NCBI GenBank assembly: GCA_964057225.1 | Contig: OZ059895.1 | Span: forward strand, 14,561,001-14,625,000 | From: Auanema rhodensis | Lineage: Eukaryota > Nematoda > Chromadorea > Rhabditida > Rhabditidae | Reading direction: 5' to 3' | DNA: 64,000 nucleotides | Part shown: in pieces, positions 31,039 to 44,911 of the stretch | Numbering within the stretch: position 1 is the first letter of the stretch | Layout: each line of letters opens with the position of its first letter | Notes under the pieces: model-generated | The model's database searches: none | Seen by the model: the letters and a program-made list of their open reading frames with translations, nothing else | Told to the model about the DNA's origin: nothing | Position numbers and translations under genes: made by a program

Positions 31039-31917
31039 TTTCTAAATCTGTATGCTAGCCAGACTCCAATTAACTAAAAAATTGATATCAAGTAGTCAGA
31101 ATACCTATTGAAATAGCTTACCTCAGTAAAACTGAACACCAGACTCATCATTCCCACACGGGACAAATTCGAGCTAGTTACATATACAATGGCATTGAGA
31201 CATGGAGGGCATCCATTTTCCCAACATGGTAGCTAGAATTATAAGACATAAAAGAAAACTTGAAAGACACAAAAACTTTTCTGCAGTTACTTGGAGAATC
31301 TTTAACATTCTTCAATCCACAGCAGCTGAATGCTTTCTCAGCATCCCATATGACAGGTCGACTGGATCGAGCCCAACCAGCTTCAACAACCTTAAATTAA
31401 AATATAAATCTTATAATAAATTCCATTATTAATGTTGACGGGTATAATAGGTTGTATATAAGCAGGAAGAAATTCAAAATAAAAAAACACCTTGCTTAAG
31501 CTGCTTTCAGAAACATTTCCTAAACAAGCTATTGCAACGCTGAACTGAATGATAAAAAGAACAGCCAGAATAATCATATACTGAAAATTAGTAAGAATGA
31601 ATGAAAATGTTAGGAAAGAGGATATGAAGAAACTCACAAAGAAAAGAGAAGGTTGATGCTGAGTTTTTGCACCATAGACACCCAAGCATGCGACAACAGT
31701 TAGGAAGACACCGATAGTCATTATACCACCAAGAACAGAGAAAGATGTTACAATCGAAACAGATTTGGCATACGTGCCGATAAGTATTAGTATTAGCCCA
31801 ACGAACTGTAAAATTAGGAGAAAGAATTCAGAAAAAATAAAAAATTCGACTTACGACATAGAAATAATTGAGAACAACTAGAGCTTTTCTTGTGAATTTA
31901 AAAGAAAAGTATGGCAT
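30999..31917 (-). CDS. Tetraspanin
   Basis: Six exons: 31855..31917, 31638..31805, 31491..31580, 31277..31390, 31122..31232, 30999..31073 (206 aa). There are four membrane helices: VVLNYFYVFVGLILILIGTY, VLGGIMTIGVFLTVVACLGV, YMIILAVLFIIQFSVAIACL and MMSLVFSFTELIGVWLAYRF. The large extracellular loop has the invariant CCG (AFSCCGLKN) plus NCRK, PCW and CPPC cysteines, so it is a normal tetraspanin loop. The nearest type by length and the short CCG loop is the TSPAN13/31 group, but this is an inference. The start is supported by CTGTTTTGCAG lying flush with the ATG. It is 200 nt downstream of coq-8 on the same strand, so the two may form an operon. Confidence 0.9.
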
Positions 31918-32117
31918 CTGCAAAACAGTACGTGAAATGATAAAGACAGCAAATAAAGAACAGAGAAGATATTAATATGTAAGTTATACATATTTTGATT
32001 AAATAATAGAAATAAAACAAATAAATATTATCCATAAACTTTTTAAAAATAACAAAACAAGAAATATACAACAAATCACACCGGCTTTGAGAAAAACCTA
32101 AGAATCAAACTAACTAT

Positions 32118-35068
32118 CTAATCAACTCTATCTATATCTATAGTATTGGAATCATCGCCAAATTTAAAATTCGAATAAATCTCATTATACATTCCACCAC
32201 ATGACACAGTTGCTTTTAGTTTCACTGCAAGTAGATAAGATCCAGCTAACTTGCGATGAAGTGAGTAAATTTCTTCAGGAGGCGAAGTAAGTCTGAGTAA
32301 TAGAAACACTAATAAAAAAAAATAATTAAGAATCGATACCTATTTTCAAGCATGACAGGGATCATTTCATGAATTCGTTTGGTTAAAGTTTGCTTACTGA
32401 AGTCATAGGGATGATCACTTGCTAAGGTTTCACTAATAATTTTAATCGAAGCTATATGAGCTTCCTGCATAATCTGATTTTCATATCCAGTTAAGAAACC
32501 AATATCTTGTGAATATCTAAAGTGAAAGTTTACTATGAGAAAAACTTATCAAGCTAACGAACTCTAATATTTTTTTCTCGTCGGATTCATATGCTGCCTT
32601 TATGATTTTCATGTATTTATCAACGAATTCTTTCCCATAAGAACGAGAAGCTCCAAAATCAAGAAGGATTAGACGGGGCTCCCCTACATAAACATTTGTA
32701 TTAAACAAGTATATGTCATATCAAACCTGTAGTTGGGTGAACGCCTAAGTAGAAATTCGACCAGTTTGGATCTGTTTGCATGAATCTCCACACGAAGATC
32801 TTAAACACAAAAACAAAGTAGTAAAAAAGATATTCAATAATTACCTCGTTCAAACAAAGTTCAATAAATTTGCCAGCAATATAATCTCGGACAACTTGTG
32901 GTTCGTTCAAACACTTATCCACTGGTTTTCCAACAATGAATTCAGTTGTCAAAACTTGATCTGTAGAAAGATTATCAATAACCTAAAAAAGGAAATAAGC
33001 CTTTGAAAAAGAAATTAAAAAAACCTCCGGCACATAATAATCTTTAGAGCCAGCAAGAAGATTTCTAAATTCTCTAGTAGCTCTTGCTTCTCTCAAATAA
33101 TCACATTCTTGGCGTAATTCTCGACGAGCAACCTAATTGAAGGAATTAGTTTTTCATAGATTTAAATTAAATATACTTTAACAAACTCCTCGAGATGCAT
33201 TCCCTTAGGGAAAAGCCCTCCAACAGATAGTACCGAGACAAGATTATCGATGTCACAATCAATGCCTAGTAATAATCAAAAAATTAGAAATCAATATTTA
33301 GAAAGTACCTGCAGCTACACCAGGGTATTGAATTTTAACTGCTACTACACGACCATCTTTCAATACTGCTTTGTGTACCTAAAAATCAACAACTCATATA
33401 ACATGTCTCGATATTTGGCCAATATATTTTTAATTTGAAATTGAGAGTCAAAAATAAATAGAATGACGTAAGTTACACGTGAGAATCATTTCATATTAGA
33501 GCAAGTTAAATAACGGCTGGATCCGCTGTATACAACCAAAAAAGCATGAGAATAAAGTGAGATAACCAAAACAAAGAAAAAATGGGGAAATGAATTACCT
33601 CTCCAATAGAAGCAGCAGCAAACGGCCTTTCCTCAAAGGACTCAAAGTGGTCGCGCCAGTCGCTTCCAAAGGAAGCTTCCATTTGTTGGCTTACCTTTAA
33701 ATAAGTTTGAAATTCGAATTTAAAGCTAATTTCGGCTTACTTGTGCCATTGGCATGAAGTCTGCACTCTGTCTAACCCTCTCAAAAATTTCAAGAAGAGC
33801 TGGAGAAACAGTGTCGGCATCCTGTATCGATAACATTTGACCAAGTTTAAGTGCTGCTCCTCTAACCTAACATTGAATTGTAACTGTTTTTCCTCTTATA
33901 AGCTCCTTACTCTACAAAGAGTTTGCACGATTCTTTCCCCGTTAGCTGTGGAAAGAAAGGGGCTTTTCGTTTCTGCTTTGCCAATCCCGAAAGTTCTTCT
34001 CGTTATTTCTGCTGCTGCTCCTCCCGCTAATCCGATAGCTAATTGACCAAAATTCGCAAATCTAAACAGGATTCAAAACATAAGATCGTATTAATAAACA
34101 AACCTTCCAATACGGGTAGACGGCACTTTGCTTTCTTTGCTATTAGCTAGTATAGCAGATCTATCTTCTGCTTCTACTTTAAAATCTTTGGGGAGAGCAG
34201 GACGGTAAACCTTCAAATGAAATATTCAATATATATAACAATACTATACTATACATTGTCATGAGAGCTCATTAGTTTTTGAACTGCTTCTTCGTCATTG
34301 ACTGACTGTGCTGCTTTAATAAGAAATTGTTCTTCTTCTGGGGATAATCCAGTATCATTGACTTGTTCAGTGGTTGAAACTTGGATTGTAGGAATAGCAG
34401 ACCTTTGAGCTAAATATTCCGCATATCGTGCGAATTCATAGCCAAAATTCACCTATTTTAATGTTTTCTCCGAACATTGGAGCTGATACAGCTTCTACCT
34501 TTTTCGAGCCTAATTGTCCAAGCTTCTCTAAGTTAGGGAAAACATTTAAAGGAATTTGCATAGCTCCGCTTTTCACAAGATCTGCTACTCTAGTCAAGTT
34601 TTGAACTAAGTCAGGCGTTCGAAGACTACCCACACCAAAGACTTTTTCTCCATTCGAATTTACAGTATAACCTCCACTACCAGGAAGTACCCCTGAAATT
34701 GAAAAGAAACCATAGATAATTATCATTAGTTTACTGACCTTGAGAAATGAGTTGGGCAAAAGTCTTAATTCCCGTCGCTACAACGTTAGCCCGTTCTAAT
34801 GCATCTGTGATTGAAGTTCTAGACTAAAACAATGTGCTTCTAAACTTCTAAGAATATGGTTAAGCTCTACCTCGGTCGGATTTTGAGGATCAACAACATT
34901 TCCACCATTAACTGCTATTTGCAAACACTTCCGAGAAATTTTTTTTTCTACTTTACGACCCTCATACCCCAGTTGACTACGAAAAATTAAGCCTACTCCT
35001 TCAAGAATTGGTGAGATCTCCCGTTCACACTGGCGAATCAACGATATTAATCGCTGACCGTTATTCAT
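32118..35068 (-). CDS. coq-8: COQ8/ADCK3 atypical kinase of coenzyme Q biosynthesis
   Basis: A multi-exon gene starting [13 protein letters not shown] at 35068 and ending TIDIDRVD-stop at 32118. The N-terminal extension contains the KxGQ motif in [13 protein letters not shown]. The ATP loop has the family-specific alanine version ([11 protein letters not shown]) in place of a glycine-rich loop. Kinase-like landmarks follow: [11 protein letters not shown] (VAVK lysine), [22 protein letters not shown] (catalytic loop, D...N), [11 protein letters not shown] (DFG). These mark the UbiB/COQ8 family, which supports the coenzyme Q synthome on the matrix face of the inner mitochondrial membrane. TTTTTTGTAG lies 6 nt before the ATG. 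Its exons 1-3 have a recent inverted copy at 29324-29828. Confidence 0.93.
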
Positions 35069-35548
35069 TGAGATCTACAAAAAATTCTCATTCATTAAAA
35101 AACTATAAGCATAATAATCTAGATTTAAAGAAAAACATGGAATAACATAGAACAGCACCTGCAGATGAATAATTAGAACAGTAAGAGAAAGTTATTTTTC
35201 TTTCGCAAATTTTTAGACTTTAAGAATATTTGAAAGTAATTATTAATTTTACAAGATATTTATGTTAATAAATAATAATTAATTAATATACAAGCTAGAA
35301 ATATAGCTATAACATCCTGTGCGTCGAAGAGCGTAATCCGAAGAAACACGCCAAGTAGGCGGAGCTTATGAACTCATTGTCGTTATTTACCGTATCTCAT
35401 ATAACCAGCTGAGGCACATGGCATGTATTGATTCAGTGTTCTTTGAGCTTCATAACAACTTGATTTGAATCATATTTGTATTAAAAGCGATTTGTACACA
35501 TATAATTCATTTCAGGAATGTTATAAGAGTGAATATTAGTCTAACATT

Positions 35549-38500
35549 ATGGAGGAACCGTCGTCAAACCCTAGTTCTGAGGTTAGTAATCATTTTATTA
35601 TCCTTTTTTTGGATTGACAGAGTAACTGTAATTGTCACTGTGGAATAGTTAGCAACAGTGGCAATAGCCATGCTGTAATCGTCCCCGGTGACCTTGTTAT
35701 CACTTTCGATAATATTCTGCGTACCCACCCGTTGACAATATGTTTGCATTATTTTGATTGTGTTTTTTCTAGGTGGTTTACGGATCCACTGGGTCTCCAC
35801 TTGGAGACGAAAATCGGGTAATGTCCGAGAAAGTACAAAATATGGCATCAGCCATTTATCGAGAATTTGAACTAATGATTCAAAAACAGGGAGAAGATGG
35901 TGTAAAGGTAGGTTATTATACTTTTTATTCGAGTATTTTGTTATTTTTATAGAATTTGATGCCACTTGTTGTAAATGTTCTTGAAACTCTTGATGTTACT
36001 CTCCTGGAAAGAGACGAAAATGCTGCTGATGTCGAAATTTTGAAAGAAGATAATGAGCAGTTACTGAATATGTTTGAAAGGGAAAAAGCTCTACGTAGGG
36101 CCGCAGAACAGGTTTGTTGTATACAACTTTTTTTACGAGAGCGTTTGCTTTACCAAAACATTTTTATAGAAATATATGGAAGTAGAAGATAATATGGTTG
36201 GAGAGAAGAAGGAACTTGAGAATAAGATACAGTCACTTGAATCAATAATGAGGATGCTTGAATTAAAAGCCAAGAATGCTGCTGATCATGGTATGCAGTA
36301 AATCAATATTCATAGTTTATGCTTTATCTTTTGCAGCTGCTCGTTTGGAAGAAAGGGAAGCTGAGCAGAAGCTCGAATTTGATCGTCTTCATGAAAGGTT
36401 GATACTTCTATTTAACTTTTTAGAAATTCCTTATTCAGATATAATACCCTTCTACGAACTCATGTGGATCATATGGAAAGAACGAAATATCTGATGGGAA
36501 ATGATAAATTTGAGATGATGCAGAATATGCCTTTACCCCAGCAACAACTCCGCACAAGGTGAGATTACGTTTTCTTCTTTTTTTGGATAGTTTCTGGTTG
36601 CGCTTGTATATGTATTAGCTTGATGTTGTGAGTTGGTGATGGCCATGACTGTAATCATAGTGCTGAAAGCTTTTTCTTCTAAAAACCGTTCAGGATGTAG
36701 TAGTGTTCCTTTGTTATAGCTTGTACCTGCCCTCTGGTTTGCAGTATTCGTGAGTTTTGCTACTTGTTTAGGGTGCATGATTTAAGAATCTTCATATTCT
36801 GTGCTACTATTTAGTGTGTTTCTGTTGCTTCTGTGATTTATGTTGTTTTTTTGTTCTTTATGTTAACATATTTTCAATATTTAAAATAACAATTTTTTAA
36901 AATTGATATGATATGTATATCATTCTAACTTTCCTGTTTTAGAATGGGAATGGCTGCTTCCGTTGATGCTTCCAATATTCGTGGTGTATCTGATTTAATC
37001 AGCGCTCATATGACCCAGAGTACCACTATGGATGTTAATCTTGCCAATCACATCACCGAAGGTTAGATACAATATCTGTTCAATCATTTTTTTCGTTTTT
37101 TAGCTGATTGGCAGGACGAGTTCTCTTCGGATGTAGAGCCTTCTCCAAGAGATCTCCCAGCTGAGAAGTTCGAAGTTCCACAAGAAGAGGAGAATCCACA
37201 AACTGAGAAGCGTATTGAACATACTTCACCAGAACATGCTGAAGTGAATAATGGGTATAATTTGAATTTCATGGAGTAATTTCTTGAATTCATTTTTTAG
37301 TGATGGACAAGAAGCCTCAGAAGTTGAAGATACCCTTGGAGCAGACCTCACAGGTATGAGTTTCTCCGTTTTATTACTTGAAAATACACACTCCCTATTG
37401 TTACCATTATTAATTCATAATTCACGTCTTCTTTTCACTATTATCTTTCTAAACGTATAGGAAACATCGTTGATCCTGCAGAATTTGCCTCAGCCGGTAG
37501 GGTTCATGATAATGTAGTAATCGTGAATATTATTATTGTGTTGTCAAGCTTTAAGTTATGTCCTTTTGCACATTTCTTGTGGAATCCCACTTCTATTAGT
37601 TCACTTTTCCCCTTTTGCTTGTTTGCTTTATTTTATCGTTGTGTTGTGTAGATCTATTGGATGAGGACTTCGATTTCGAACCAAAGCATAGGATACGATC
37701 AACATCAGAAGAGTCGGATGATCTGGGTATGATTATTTATGTTTTTCTCGTGGTTGCATGAATGGGTATGAAAGTTGAACTTTAAATTGCACGTCACTGG
37801 CATTTGCACGCTAAGCCATCTAACTTTAATTTTCTATTTTCTAACCTTCTGATTTCAGTTAATGATACATTCATAGGTGGGTTTTTGTTGTGTTGTTCAA
37901 CCATTTGTGTTGTGAAAACAAATAATCTTTCGGAGGGGGTGCGGGGGATTTTTAATATACGAGCGAAAAAACAATTTTATGTTATGAGTCTCAAATCGGT
38001 TATTTATCAGAGATTTTTTTTTAAAAAACTAATCCTGTCATGAAAATAGTTAATTTTGCCAAAAAAAATAACAATTCGTAAAAGCATGGCTTGATCGGAA
38101 GATGTATCTTTCTGGTTTTCTAACAAGGCTCATTCAGGAATGGGACGTGAAGTTGAAAATCTTATCAAAGAAAATACTGAACTTATGGACATGAAGAATG
38201 CTCTTAACATTGTCAAGAATGACTTGATTGCTCGTGTTGATGAGCTGAGCAGGTTGTACCTTTGTTCTAATTTGGTTTTACGTGAATTTCTTTGTAGTGA
38301 GAATGACATTCTCCGTGATGAAGTTCGCAGTCTTGAGATGGTTAGGATTAAGATGGGAGATACAATTGAGAAGTTGGAAGAAGAAATCAAATCATCTAAA
38401 CTAAAATTAACAGAGAAAGAAACTGAAAATGAAGAGGTTAACTTAACACTCAGAATCCTTTTTTATGTATTAGTTCTAGGAAGAAGTACCGAATGCCCAT

Positions 38501-41500
38501 AGGAAGCGATTCACTAGATCCGAAATGCAGAGAGTTCTTATTGATAGAAACTCCTATAAGGTATATCAGCAATTTCTGTTTAATTTTTAGTTGCCGTTTC
38601 TTAGGAAAAACTTATGGAGCTGGAAGAATCTCTGAAGTGGACTGAAATGCAAAGAGCTAGAAAACTTCAACAACAACAAGATATTCCTCCGAAGAAGGGA
38701 GCAGGCATTTGGGACTTGTGAGTACATAGCTATATTTCTTTCATATCATCTTTTTCTTCATTTTAGCTTCTCAAATCTATTTGGAGAAACGGCCTCACCC
38801 CCCCACCGCCGCAGAGCTGGATTTGATGGACGGAAACAGATGACACGAAGTGTAGAGTACATTGATCCTGAAATGTCAGTGGCTCCATAAGAGTTTTTTT
38901 TTTGTGCTTTTAAATTAGTATTACATTATCTCAGGAGTTTTAAAAAAAACATAGTTAGTTTTAGAAAAGGGTCATGGTTTTTTTTGTGTACAAAATAATG
39001 TCTTAGAGTTTGTTATTGAGATGACCGCGGTTTTTCTGTTATATTTGCCATACAAAATTTGTTTTCAACGGGTTAGATTAAGTGACCTTATGGATTTTAT
39101 ATTAAAGATTGATTGTTGTGTTGTGTTGTGAAGTTTGGGCAACTTACTGAATTAATATGTTTAGGATCTCTGAAAGAAGACAAGCTGAACGACGTCAGCA
39201 GTATAAATTGGTTAGGGAACATGTAAAGCGTGATGACAGTGGGCGAATTGAGGTATTCATTTCCATATCCGGAATTTTCACATATCTTGAGCTGTTAGGC
39301 TTATGGCTGGTCTCTTCCTGCAATTGAATCCCTTCCATCGTCGCCGATGGTACCTGTCCCTGTATGTTGTCGACCTTTGATGGATACTCAACCAAATATA
39401 AAGGTTTTCCCTAACATGGAATATGCTATCTAGGTTCAATTTCTAGGTTTGGTGTTCAACTGGGGTCACGTTAAGAGGTGGTCGTAATGAGGACGGGACA
39501 TATATAACAGGAAATCCCGTTTACTTTTCACCTTGTGCCAAAAAATTGCCAAAATCTGAAGATAATGAGAGAGAGCTTGAAACTGAAATCCTGGTACTCC
39601 TTTGTGAATATTTCAAAATTAAAATGCTGTTTCAGAGAGCACATGCTATTGATGCTCGGGAAAGTGAATTAAGAGAATGGGAATCATCGTCTCTCGTCTG
39701 GATAGGAAGTTCTAATCAAGGAAGAAGCTTAGTTGCTATCCTAGATGCTAACAATCCTAATAATGTCATTGATACATTCGAAGCTTGCGAAAGCCATCTG
39801 CTTTGTATGCAGGGTATTCCTGGTGAGTGTATACATTATATTGGTTCAGCTGAATTTATTTGATTTGAAGGTGTATTGGAGGATGATCCACATATTAGTG
39901 AAAATACAGCTAAAAAATACTTGTGTGGAGGAGGAAAAGTAAAGGATTCGCCAACTGGTGAGAGAAAATAGTGTTTACCTATTCAATTTGTTCGTCTTTG
40001 AGATCTGGAAACTATTCCTGAGCTTGGAGCTTGTGAATGGATTGAGTTACGCAAGCTAGAAGATTGTGAAGATGGAATTCCAACGTACTGTCCTAATGAT
40101 GTGAAGCCTAGTCCAAAACGATCTCGTGACTGTTTGTTTCTTGTCTCAATTTAGTTTATACAAATATATTTCAGTTAGTGTATGCGACGCAGAAGCTGCT
40201 ACAGCAACTGCTGAGACCGAAGGTATGATTATTTAATTTTATTCAAGTTAAAGTAGCTTAGTGTATCATGGAAGAAATCTAGTTTTTCTCCTATTTAGCT
40301 AAGGTCGTGCGTATAGAGGAGGCTGAAGAAGCCTGTGAATCTACTGATTATGGGGCAATTCTTCTAAGCCTACCCATTATACCCCTTGAAAAACTGAAAG
40401 ATAGCAAAGGTGGATTATGTGTAGTGTGGTCTTGTGATCTGTCTGCTTTTCTATCTCTTTCAGTTGCTCACATTATTTATTCACACTACTCAATTATTTT
40501 TATTCATTTGAAAGTTATGCTTCAGAACCTGCCGAGAAACCAAAAGTTGGAAGAGCCGCTTTTCCACCCCATATCCGAGACGCTATGAGCAAATATGATG
40601 CATTATCCAGTAACATCACTACAGCTTTGCCAACAGTTTGGCTTGGAAGTCAGAATCAATAGTACGAATTTCACTCACTGAATTATATATTTCAAGTATT
40701 ATTTTTCAGTATATTCGTTCATTCTGCTGTTGGTTCATGGAACAAATGTCTAAGAAGATTGAAACTTCCTGACGCTGTTCTCAGCATTGTGTATGTTTGA
40801 ATTATTATATGCACTATTGAAGTTAACGTTGTTTGTTTAGCCATTTCAAAGGAAGGGTGTTTGCTGCATTAGCCAATGGAACAATAGCAGTATTTCATCG
40901 TGATAAAAGTAATTTTGTTATTAATGATGTAAATTTGAAAACGTATTGTTAAGATGGAGAATGGAGTGATGCCGGATATCATTCAATTAGAGTTGGTAAA
41001 GCGACTTCTTCAGTACGATCACTTTGTGTTGTTGGAGGTGAGCTATTTTATGCCCTGATTCACTTGATTACTTGATTTTAGGTAATATCTGGGGAGCATA
41101 TAAGAACTGTATTGTAGTAATAGATGGGGAAAGCTTACAAGTTGTGGTATGATTATATATGTGGTATAATATTAAAGAATCACATTCTTATAGAAAATAT
41201 TTGCTGCTCATCCTCGAAAAGACAGTCAAGTTCGTAATATGCAATGGGTTGGTGCTGGTGTTTGGATCAGCATCCGCCTCGACTCCTCACTTAGGCTGTT
41301 CCATGCTCATACGTTTGAACACCTGCAAGATGTTGATATTGAACCGTATGTAACGAAAATGCTTGGTAAGTAATTTTGATGTAATTAGTTCAACCGATCA
41401 ATACGCCTTAAATTTAATTTTTTACGTGAGAACTCACGTAATTCTATCAAAATGAATGAAAATATATTTACACGTGAAAGTTCACGTATATTCAAAATTA

Positions 41501-42179
41501 ATTTCAAAGAATTATGTTTTAGGTACCTCGCGGTTAGACTTCTCATACATGAGAATCACTGCCTTACTTGTATCGAACCGTCGTTTATGGATTGGAACGG
41601 GCACTGGAGTTGTGATATCTGTCCCTTTGAGTGATAGTAAGCCAATTATAATAATTCAATATATATGTATAAATTGCTTTCCAGCCCTCGAGCAGAAGGT
41701 GGAGACAGCCTCCCACGAAAGTAAAAAGAGCATTGGTCCCGGTGGTTTGGTGCGGGTGTATGCTAAAAGTTCGACGCCAGGCGGCGATAATCAAGTAATC
41801 GTTCTTATTATATTCAATTATTGAAATATTGAATTTAGACTAAATTAAAATCATCAGGAGATTACATTCCATACTGTAACCTAACGCAGGCTCAATTATC
41901 ATTCCATGGTCATAAGGATAGTGTCAAATTTTTCCTTTCTGTTCCTGGAGAAGCTACTGAAGATGAAACTGAACTTCGTAAGATGCTTGTTATGTCAGGA
42001 GGAGATGGTTACATTGACTTCCGCATGGGTAAGTTGATTATTTCATATTACATATTATATTTTGATTTCTAGGAGAAGAAAATGAACCTGAACGTAAAGA
42101 AGATAAAATACTTGTGAGAGATATGTCTCACCTCATTATTTGGGAAGTTGATGCTGATCTCCCCGTATTATCGTCATAA
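35549..42179 (+). CDS. unc-16: UNC-16 / JIP3-JIP4 scaffold protein
   Basis: I assemble 35 exons giving 1221 aa with an unbroken frame; first exon 35549..35581, last exon 42073..42179. The N-terminal RH1 region has [14 protein letters not shown] and [11 protein letters not shown], followed by a long coiled coil ([20 protein letters not shown]). A second coiled coil carries the RH2/leucine-zipper part ([20 protein letters not shown]). The centre includes GAGIWDFFSNLFGE and [15 protein letters not shown]. The C-terminal half is the WD40-like beta-propeller ([50 protein letters not shown]). UNC-16/JIP3 links kinesin-1 and dynein to JNK signalling in axonal transport. Several introns are short but a few exceed 300 nt. 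Intron 31, at about 41366-41522, contains two small hairpins. Part of exon 6 is copied, inverted, at 29050. Confidence 0.95.
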
Positions 42180-42555
42180 ACTTTTCTAAATTTGTTTCTA
42201 AAAATGCTTATTAAAGCCATGTTTCTCTGCATGCATTTAGTGCACTATTCGCCCGAACTATGCCAGGTTTTTCTCTTGAATTTATTGTTTTCTATGCAAG
42301 GGAATTAGTTAGATAATCTTTCATATTGGCTTTATGTGGTATTGAAGCCGCGGTCTATGCACTCTTATAACTATTGCTTTCTTTCTAGTCACTTTTATGT
42401 GATTTACACAGTTTACCCTATGTTTGTGATATTTCTCATGTAATTAAACTAATAAACTTTTTTTTTAATTTCCAATTTAGGTTGTTGTTTAATTCAAAGT
42501 CGTATTTAATTTTCTTTTATTTTCCACGAGTACATTTACAAATAGACTGAGACAA

Positions 42556-42952
42556 ATGTTTCGAGTACAGCACTGTTTAAAAGCAAAGGAGTTCTTCGTT
42601 ACATTCGGTAGAAAATTTTTAGTTAAAAGTTATAAAAATGTTATTTATTATAGCTAGCGGCAATAAGGCGTTCTTACAGTATGCGGAATTGCCCGGAAAA
42701 ATCTTAGACTTCCAACATACTTATACCCCTGTTGATGGAAGAGGAAAGGGAATTGCAAAGTTGTTAGTTACTGTAAGTGTTGTTGTTATTACTGAGAATC
42801 AGTTGAGGTAATATCTATAGGAAGGATTCAAATATGCAGCTGACAACAACTACAAAGTTGAGCCCACTTGCACATATGTTGCCAAGTATGTAGATGAAAT
42901 GGCTACTGAAGATGAGAAGAAAATCTCTACCACTTATAAAAGCTCAATCTAA
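42556..42952 (+). CDS. NATD1: NATD1-like GNAT-fold N-acetyltransferase
   Basis: Three exons: 42556..42607, 42654..42772, 42821..42952 (100 aa). Motifs: AFLQYAELPGKILDFQHTYT, then PVDGRGKGIAKLLVTEG, which is the acetyl-CoA binding R/Q-x-x-G-x-G/A motif (GRGKGIA), then PTCTYVAKYVDEM. The length and single compact domain fit the YjdJ/NATD1 type of GCN5-related N-acetyltransferase. The substrate is unknown. The gap to UNC-16 is about 375 nt on the same strand. Confidence 0.88.
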
Positions 42953-43209
42953 GCAACGATTACATGACGTACTTCCATTCAACTAGTAATTTAATTTTTT
43001 TAATATTATTATAAAATGAGAAATGAAGATGAATATATAGTTAGTAATCAATAGAAATATCAAAAATGAAGTATTTATTCATTAAATAAGGACATGCCAT
43101 GAAAAAGAATATGATACATACTCAAATAAAAAATTAATTTTACAGAAAAACGGAATGTATTAGACGAGTAAAATGCTTTTATCATTGTATTTGTATTGTG
43201 TTTATTACT

Positions 43210-44463
43210 TCAAACGCGCTTCTTTCCGTTCGTAAACCAGTTGGCACTGCCATCTTTTGTAATTTCCTCCCGAATCTTCTCGTCCGCTTTTGGATCAGTT
43301 TTGGACAAATGACGGAATCCTTCGTCACCAACAAAACAAATTTCATGGTTATCCTTCAAAATAATCGTAAATCATTTCGTTTTGATAAACTTTAGTTTAC
43401 CGGATCTGCCAAAATCAGAACTTGAACACAAGCTTTGCCAGGAGTAGGTAAAGTAACCAGTTCTTTCAAGATAGTTAGCTTTGAAGCCTTCATTTTCTCT
43501 TGAAGAGGAGCAAGCTGGTAAGAATTGGTTGTCATCAAGGGATACAGCAAAGTAACAAACCTTAGCTCCAGGAATCGCAAAAGCAATGCGTCCATATGCG
43601 GAAGCTCGATCAAGAGCAGTACCCTCTTTCAGTTGCCGTAGCTCCCAAATACACTGAAAGTCTATTTTTGCTCTATCGTTAGTACAAAGTTATCGCACCT
43701 GCTTTTCGCCAAATGATAATTGAGCCGTCTTATTAGTTTCGTCATATTTAATTCTTTTCATATTATGTACGCCACACCAATAAGCTGAATTAAAATATGT
43801 TCATTATCAGACTCTAACTTAATTTACCTAAGCTGTTTTCAAGGTTTTCAACGTTTACAGCACATCGAACAATCTTTGATGGCTGGCTAGTCTGGCCATT
43901 AGCAATAAAGAAGCGGTGACCATCAGGATCAACGATCTATAGATGCAAGACTATTTGCAATACGTGAAATATGCTCAACAAACCACAAGTTTTCCACAAG
44001 GACGAACTTCATAATTACCACGAGCTTTGACAGTATTGAAAACTTCTTCAGACTCGATGAAAATGGCCTATGTTTCGTTCATTCGCTTTGAGAAAACATA
44101 TCAAAAAGCCTTACAAACAAGTCATTTCCCTGGGTGTACGACGAGATTTCATAATTGTAAGTAAGTTCAAGTACGAAGTGTTTATCTTCATCTCCATAGC
44201 CAACCATCGTTTTGCTCCATTTTCCATTGTATGGTCTAAATACAACAATTTACTTCTTTGACTTGAATGAGGATAATGTCATACCCATTGCATTCAGCTT
44301 GGCATCCTTCGGTGAATTCTTCATGACGAAGTATCTAAACAAACCTTGAAAACGAAAGTAAAAACTCTAATTATACCTTCATCTTCAAAACTTTGGTGAA
44401 GAAATCATAGGAAGCTTTACGATTTCCAATTTTTAAAACGTAGTGAAGAGAACGGGCCGACAT
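43210..44463 (-). CDS. glod-4: Glyoxalase domain-containing protein 4
   Basis: A multi-exon minus-strand gene. It starts [20 protein letters not shown] at 44463 and ends [12 protein letters not shown]-stop at 43210. Landmarks: first vicinal-oxygen-chelate module with [30 protein letters not shown] and GNDFL; then [13 protein letters not shown]; second module [28 protein letters not shown]; and a final [18 protein letters not shown]. This double module and the C-terminal [10 protein letters not shown] are typical for GLOD4. The family is glyoxalase-I-like, but a catalytic role is not established. It lies about 450 nt downstream of the HIBADH gene on the same strand. Confidence 0.88.
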
Positions 44464-44911
44464 GACTTCAGGCATCTCTCAGTCTGAAGTGATGAATCTT
44501 CATTTCAGTCGTCAATTCAATAACAAAATGAAAAGAATCGCGAAGAGGAAATACAATGGAAAAGGTGATATCATATCAAACAAATTTCGCTCGTTTTTGT
44601 GCAAGTATAAAGCACCAACTGATAAACATATCTTTAAAAGTGATGATTAAAAATGTTTATTCTAGTAGAAGTATCTATCTGGATGCCTAGCAACGCTTAG
44701 CAATTATACTATAAAACTTTCTGTTGAAGTCATAAACTTTCCAGAACAAATTTGAAAACAATATATTCTAGAAAATATTTTACTATGTAATAAGAAAAAC
44801 TAAAAATGATATGAAAAATGTCCTGAACACGGTTGATTCAGGAAGTATGACATAACAAATGTTTTGCGCAACAACCTTGTCCAAGCATTATAGGGCCCAA
44901 TTGTGTTGGAT

